A stretch of 15,296 bases of DNA from Oscillospiraceae bacterium. Lineage in GTDB: Bacteria > Bacillota > Clostridia > Oscillospirales > Acutalibacteraceae. Made by a program: the position numbers and the translations under genes. The stretch's first letter is position 1. Each line of letters starts with the position of its first letter. Below are positions 12,081 to 15,296 of the stretch, piece after piece. A model generated the notes under the pieces. That model searched no databases. It was not told the origin of the DNA and saw only the letters and a program-made list of their open reading frames with translations. Where the stretch lies: assembly GCA_015066165.1 (NCBI GenBank), contig SVOX01000021.1, positions 1 through 15,296 of the forward strand, written 5' to 3'.

Positions 12081-14333
12081 ATGAGAAACGTTATAAATTT
12101 TAATGCTAAATGGTCATTTACAAAAATGGCAGATGCAGTACCCAGCGAAATTAATCCAAAATGGGATTTTGTTAATATTCCGCACTGTTGGAACGCTATT
12201 GACGGACAAGATGGCGGAAATGATTACTACCGTGGAACTGCATACTACGCAAAAAGTTTTTTAAAAGCCGATTTACCGCAAAACGATTTATATTATCTTG
12301 AAATTGAGGGTGCGAACTCTTCGGCTGACGTTTATTTAAACGGTAAAAAACTTGCTCACCACGATGGCGGTTATTCTACTTGGCGTGTTAATTTAACCGA
12401 AGACTTAAAGGAAAGCAACCTTTTGGTTATTGCGGTTGATAACTCGGCTAATGAAACCGTTTATCCACAAATGGCAGACTTTACTTTCTACGGCGGTCTT
12501 TACAGAGATGTTAACATCATTGGTGTTAACAAATCTCACTTTGACCTTGATTATTACGGAACACCCGGTCTTGCAGTGACTCCCGAAATTTGCGGTAAAG
12601 ATGCTAAAGTTAAAATTGAGGCATTTGTTACTAACGGTCAATTAGGCCAAACACTTCGTTATACAATTTTCGCTTCTTGTGGTTGTGAAGTTGCAAAAGC
12701 AGAAGTTAACGATACTCAAGTTACTCTTGATATTCCCGATGTTCATTTGTGGAACGGTATAAAAGACCCATATCTTTATACTGCAAAGGTTGAACTTATT
12801 GAAGACGGTGTTGTTTTAGATACAGTTTCTACCCGTTTTGGCTGCCGTACATTCGAAATTGATCCCGAACGAGGCTTTATTCTCAACGGTGAAGAATATG
12901 CTTTACGTGGTGTTTCCCGTCACCAAGACAGATGGGGACTTGGCAATGCGCTTTTGCCGGAACATCATAAGGAAGATATTGACCTTATTTGTGAAGTTGG
13001 TTGCACAACAATTCGCTTGGCTCACTATCAACATGCACAGTATTTCTATGATTTGTGTGATGAAAAAGGTCTTGTGATTTGGGCAGAAATCCCTTATATT
13101 TCAAAGCATATGCCAACAGGCCGTGAAAACACCATTTCACAAATGAAAGAACTTATTACTCAAAACTACAACCACCCTTCAATTGTTGTTTGGGGACTTT
13201 CTAACGAAATTTCTATTGGCGGCAGTGATGACGATTTATTAGAAAATCATAGAATTCTTAATGACTTATGTCACGAGATGGATAAGACACGTCTCACAAC
13301 TATTGCGGCGGTTTCTATGTGTAAAATGGACGATCCGTACTTGCAAATTCCCGACGTTGTAAGTTATAACCATTACTTTGGTTGGTACGGCGGTGATACT
13401 GATATGAACGGTCCGTGGTTTGATAAATTCCACGAAATGCACCCCAATATTCCAATTGGTTGTTCTGAATACGGTTGTGAAGCGCTTAATTGGCACACTT
13501 CCGAGCCAAAGCAAGGCGACTATACCGAAGAATATCAAGCATATTATCACGAAGAACTTATAAAACAACTTTATACCCGCAAATATATGTGGGCAACTCA
13601 CGTTTGGAATATGTTTGACTTTGGCGCTGATGCCCGTAACGAAGGCGGTGAAGACGGACAAAACCATAAAGGTCTTGTAACATTTGACCGTAAGTATAAG
13701 AAAGATTCATTCTATGCTTATAAAGCATGGCTTTCAGACGAACCGTTTGTTCATCTTTGCGGTAAGCGTTATATCGACCGTGTTGAAGACGTAACAAAGG
13801 TAACGGTATATTCAAATCTTCCCGAAGTTGAACTTTTTGCTAACGGTGAATCTTTGGGCAAAATAACGGCAGAAGACCATTTCTTCTATTTTGACGTTAA
13901 AAACGTTGGCGAAACTGAACTTGTGGCTGTTGCAGGCGATTGTAAAGATAAGAGCATTATTCGCAAGGTAGAAGAATTTAATGAAGAATACCGTCTTAAA
14001 GAAAAGGGTGCAATTCTCAACTGGTTTGACGTTGAAGAACCCGAAGGTTACTTCTCACTTAATGATAAGATGGGCGATATAATGGCTACCGTTCGAGGAA
14101 AACTTCTTTTCGCTGGTCTTATGACAAAACTTCTTGGCGGTAAGAAGGAAGATGGCGAAAAAGGAAAGGTTATGGGCTTTGACGTTACTGCTGATATGAT
14201 GAGTATGATGAACGGATTTACTGTTCTTCGTCTTGTAACACTTATGGGCAGTATGGCTGAAGGTAAGATTACCAAAGAAATGCTTCTTGACCTTAATGCT
14301 CAACTTAATAAGATTAAAAAGCCCAAGAAATAA
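12081..14333 (+). CDS. Cytoplasmic GH2 glycoside hydrolase, probable beta-glucuronidase (beta-galactosidase alternative)
   Basis: The 750-residue protein has the GH2 layout. There is an N-terminal sugar-binding jelly roll (about 1-170), an Ig-like domain (about 175-260), a TIM barrel (about 265-560) and a further beta domain (about 570-640). A Met-rich tail follows (about 644-750). The acid/base is E376 in WGLSNE and the nucleophile is E463 in CSEYG. N528-H529-K530 in GQNHKGLVTFDRK occupies the place of the N-x-K motif that binds the carboxylate of glucuronides in beta-glucuronidases. Similar N-x-KG strings also occur in some other GH2 enzymes, so this alone is not proof. The next gene, mannonate dehydratase, supports a glucuronidase. 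There is no signal peptide. GGAGG at 12068-12072 sets the start. I see no clear promoter in the 128-bp gap upstream. Confidence 0.85.
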   Translation: MRNVINFNAKWSFTKMADAVPSEINPKWDFVNIPHCWNAIDGQDGGNDYYRGTAYYAKSFLKADLPQNDLYYLEIEGANSSADVYLNGKKLAHHDGGYSTWRVNLTEDLKESNLLVIAVDNSANETVYPQMADFTFYGGLYRDVNIIGVNKSHFDLDYYGTPGLAVTPEICGKDAKVKIEAFVTNGQLGQTLRYTIFASCGCEVAKAEVNDTQVTLDIPDVHLWNGIKDPYLYTAKVELIEDGVVLDTVSTRFGCRTFEIDPERGFILNGEEYALRGVSRHQDRWGLGNALLPEHHKEDIDLICEVGCTTIRLAHYQHAQYFYDLCDEKGLVIWAEIPYISKHMPTGRENTISQMKELITQNYNHPSIVVWGLSNEISIGGSDDDLLENHRILNDLCHEMDKTRLTTIAAVSMCKMDDPYLQIPDVVSYNHYFGWYGGDTDMNGPWFDKFHEMHPNIPIGCSEYGCEALNWHTSEPKQGDYTEEYQAYYHEELIKQLYTRKYMWATHVWNMFDFGADARNEGGEDGQNHKGLVTFDRKYKKDSFYAYKAWLSDEPFVHLCGKRYIDRVEDVTKVTVYSNLPEVELFANGESLGKITAEDHFFYFDVKNVGETELVAVAGDCKDKSIIRKVEEFNEEYRLKEKGAILNWFDVEEPEGYFSLNDKMGDIMATVRGKLLFAGLMTKLLGGKKEDGEKGKVMGFDVTADMMSMMNGFTVLRLVTLMGSMAEGKITKEMLLDLNAQLNKIKKPKK

Positions 14334-14343
14334 GGTGAATACT

Positions 14344-15296
14344 ATGCAAATGACATTTCGTTGGTACGGTGAGGGAAATGATAAAATTTCCCTTTCCGAT
14401 ATAAAACAAATTCCGGGTGTTACAGGAATTGTTTGGGCACTTCACGATAAAATGCCGGGTGAAATTTGGCAACCGCAAGAAATTGCCGAAGTTAAACGCC
14501 AACTCGATGAATATGGCTTTAATATGGATGTTGTTGAATCGGTAAACGTTCACGATGATATTAAAATAGGCCTACCTTCGAGAGACGTATATATCGAAAA
14601 CTACAAGCAAACTATTCGCAATTTGGCACAGTTTGGTGTTAAGGTTATATGTTATAATTTTATGCCTATTTTCGACTGGACACGCTCTGATCTTTTTCAC
14701 CCTGTAGGTGACGGCTCTACTGCGCTTTTCTATGAAAAGGGTATGATACAAGACGATTATAATGCTATGGCTAATTATATTCTCGAATTTACCGAAAAGT
14801 ATAATATGTCATTTCCCGGTTGGGAGCCCGAAAGAATGGCTAAACTTGATGAGTTATTCAAGGCATATGAGGGTGTGGACCATGAAAAACTTTGGGCAAA
14901 CTTAAAGTATTTTCTTGAAGCACTTATGCCCGTTTGTGAAGAAACAGGTATTAAAATGGCAATTCATATGGACGATCCGCCATGGGATATTTTTGGACTT
15001 CCGCGTCTTTTGGTTGACGAGGCGAGTATTGACCGTTTTCTTAAAATGGTTGACCACCCTTGCAACTGTTTAACTCTTTGCTCGGGCAGTTTAAACGCCA
15101 ACCCCGAAAACAACGTGGCAGATATTGTTCGCAAACACTGCGACAGAATTGCTTTTGCCCATATTCGTAATGTAAAACATTTCCCGAACGGTGATTTTTC
15201 TGAAGCCAGTCACCGTGACTGTGACGGCGACACCCGTATATTAGATGTTTTAAAAGCATATCACGACTGTGGTTTTAAGGGTTATATCCGCCCTGA
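14344..15296 (+). CDS. uxuA: Mannonate dehydratase, 3' end outside window
   Basis: The frame opens at ATG 14344, ten bases after the GH2 stop, with a GGTGA ribosome binding site, and stays open to the window end (317 codons). The protein matches UxuA-type mannonate dehydratases. It opens with MQMTFRWYGEGNDKISL and continues with GVTGIVWALHDKMPGEIW. Later segments are VKVICYNFMPIFDWTRS, IHMDDPPWDIFGLPR, the Cys-containing LCSGSLNANPENNV metal-site region and IAFAHIRNVKHFPNGDFSEA. The enzyme dehydrates D-mannonate to 2-keto-3-deoxy-D-gluconate in glucuronate catabolism. Family members are about 350-390 residues, so about 30-70 residues are missing. The close spacing to GH2 indicates co-transcription and points to uronic acid sugars as the operon's substrate. 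Confidence 0.94.
   Translation, partial: MQMTFRWYGEGNDKISLSDIKQIPGVTGIVWALHDKMPGEIWQPQEIAEVKRQLDEYGFNMDVVESVNVHDDIKIGLPSRDVYIENYKQTIRNLAQFGVKVICYNFMPIFDWTRSDLFHPVGDGSTALFYEKGMIQDDYNAMANYILEFTEKYNMSFPGWEPERMAKLDELFKAYEGVDHEKLWANLKYFLEALMPVCEETGIKMAIHMDDPPWDIFGLPRLLVDEASIDRFLKMVDHPCNCLTLCSGSLNANPENNVADIVRKHCDRIAFAHIRNVKHFPNGDFSEASHRDCDGDTRILDVLKAYHDCGFKGYIRP

Overview
The window looks like an AT-rich (by eye about 60% A+T) chromosome segment of an anaerobic, probably gut-dwelling, Clostridia-type Firmicute. The reasons are strong AGGAGG-type ribosome binding sites, near-consensus sigma-A promoters, short intergenic gaps, a D-lactate dehydrogenase, an AraC regulator, GPH-type sugar symporters and a cytoplasmic glycosidase next to a uronate-pathway enzyme. 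The assignment is inference; no phylogenetic marker such as rRNA is present.

Layout. (1) 1-435: the 3' end of an AraC-family regulator, convergent with a minus-strand group (4218 to 452): a cytoplasmic right-handed beta-helix protein, a sugar-type MFS transporter and a membrane-anchored glycerophosphodiesterase. This looks like an uptake-and-processing unit of unknown substrate. (2) 4383-6555, plus strand: an alkyltransferase-like DNA-binding protein overlapping an AAA-family ATPase, then a D-lactate dehydrogenase-type enzyme. (3) 6548-8193, plus strand: thioredoxin, CcdA and a TlpA/ResA-like protein with their own promoter and terminator, a compact thiol-reductant relay from cytoplasm to cell surface. 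(4) 8246-9255: a GNAT acetyltransferase, about 300 bp of unusual palindrome array, a tRNA-Arg(CCG) with a UUCG-loop terminator, and a small nested inverted-repeat element. (5) 9272-10285, minus strand: UDP-glucose 4-epimerase. (6) 10402-15296, plus strand: a GPH symporter, a family-2 glycoside hydrolase and a mannonate dehydratase cut by the window end.

How the genes work together. The right-hand block reads as a glucuronide utilisation operon. The GPH symporter (the family of GusB/UidB) would import a hexuronide. The signal-peptide-free GH2 enzyme, which has both catalytic glutamates and an N-x-K motif, would cleave it inside the cell. Mannonate dehydratase (UxuA) would carry out a late step of the glucuronate pathway. 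A plain beta-galactosidase call for the GH2 is therefore less likely, though not excluded, since galE is the divergent neighbour.

The most unusual feature is at 8771-9049. It is a run of about ten short hairpins whose stem sequences all differ but remain self-complementary. Most are joined by a conserved 10-base connector (TATATCATCA). The connector is in one orientation on the left side and the reverse complement on the right side, so the core is symmetric around about 8945. It is not a CRISPR array or a protein gene, and I do not recognise it as a named element.
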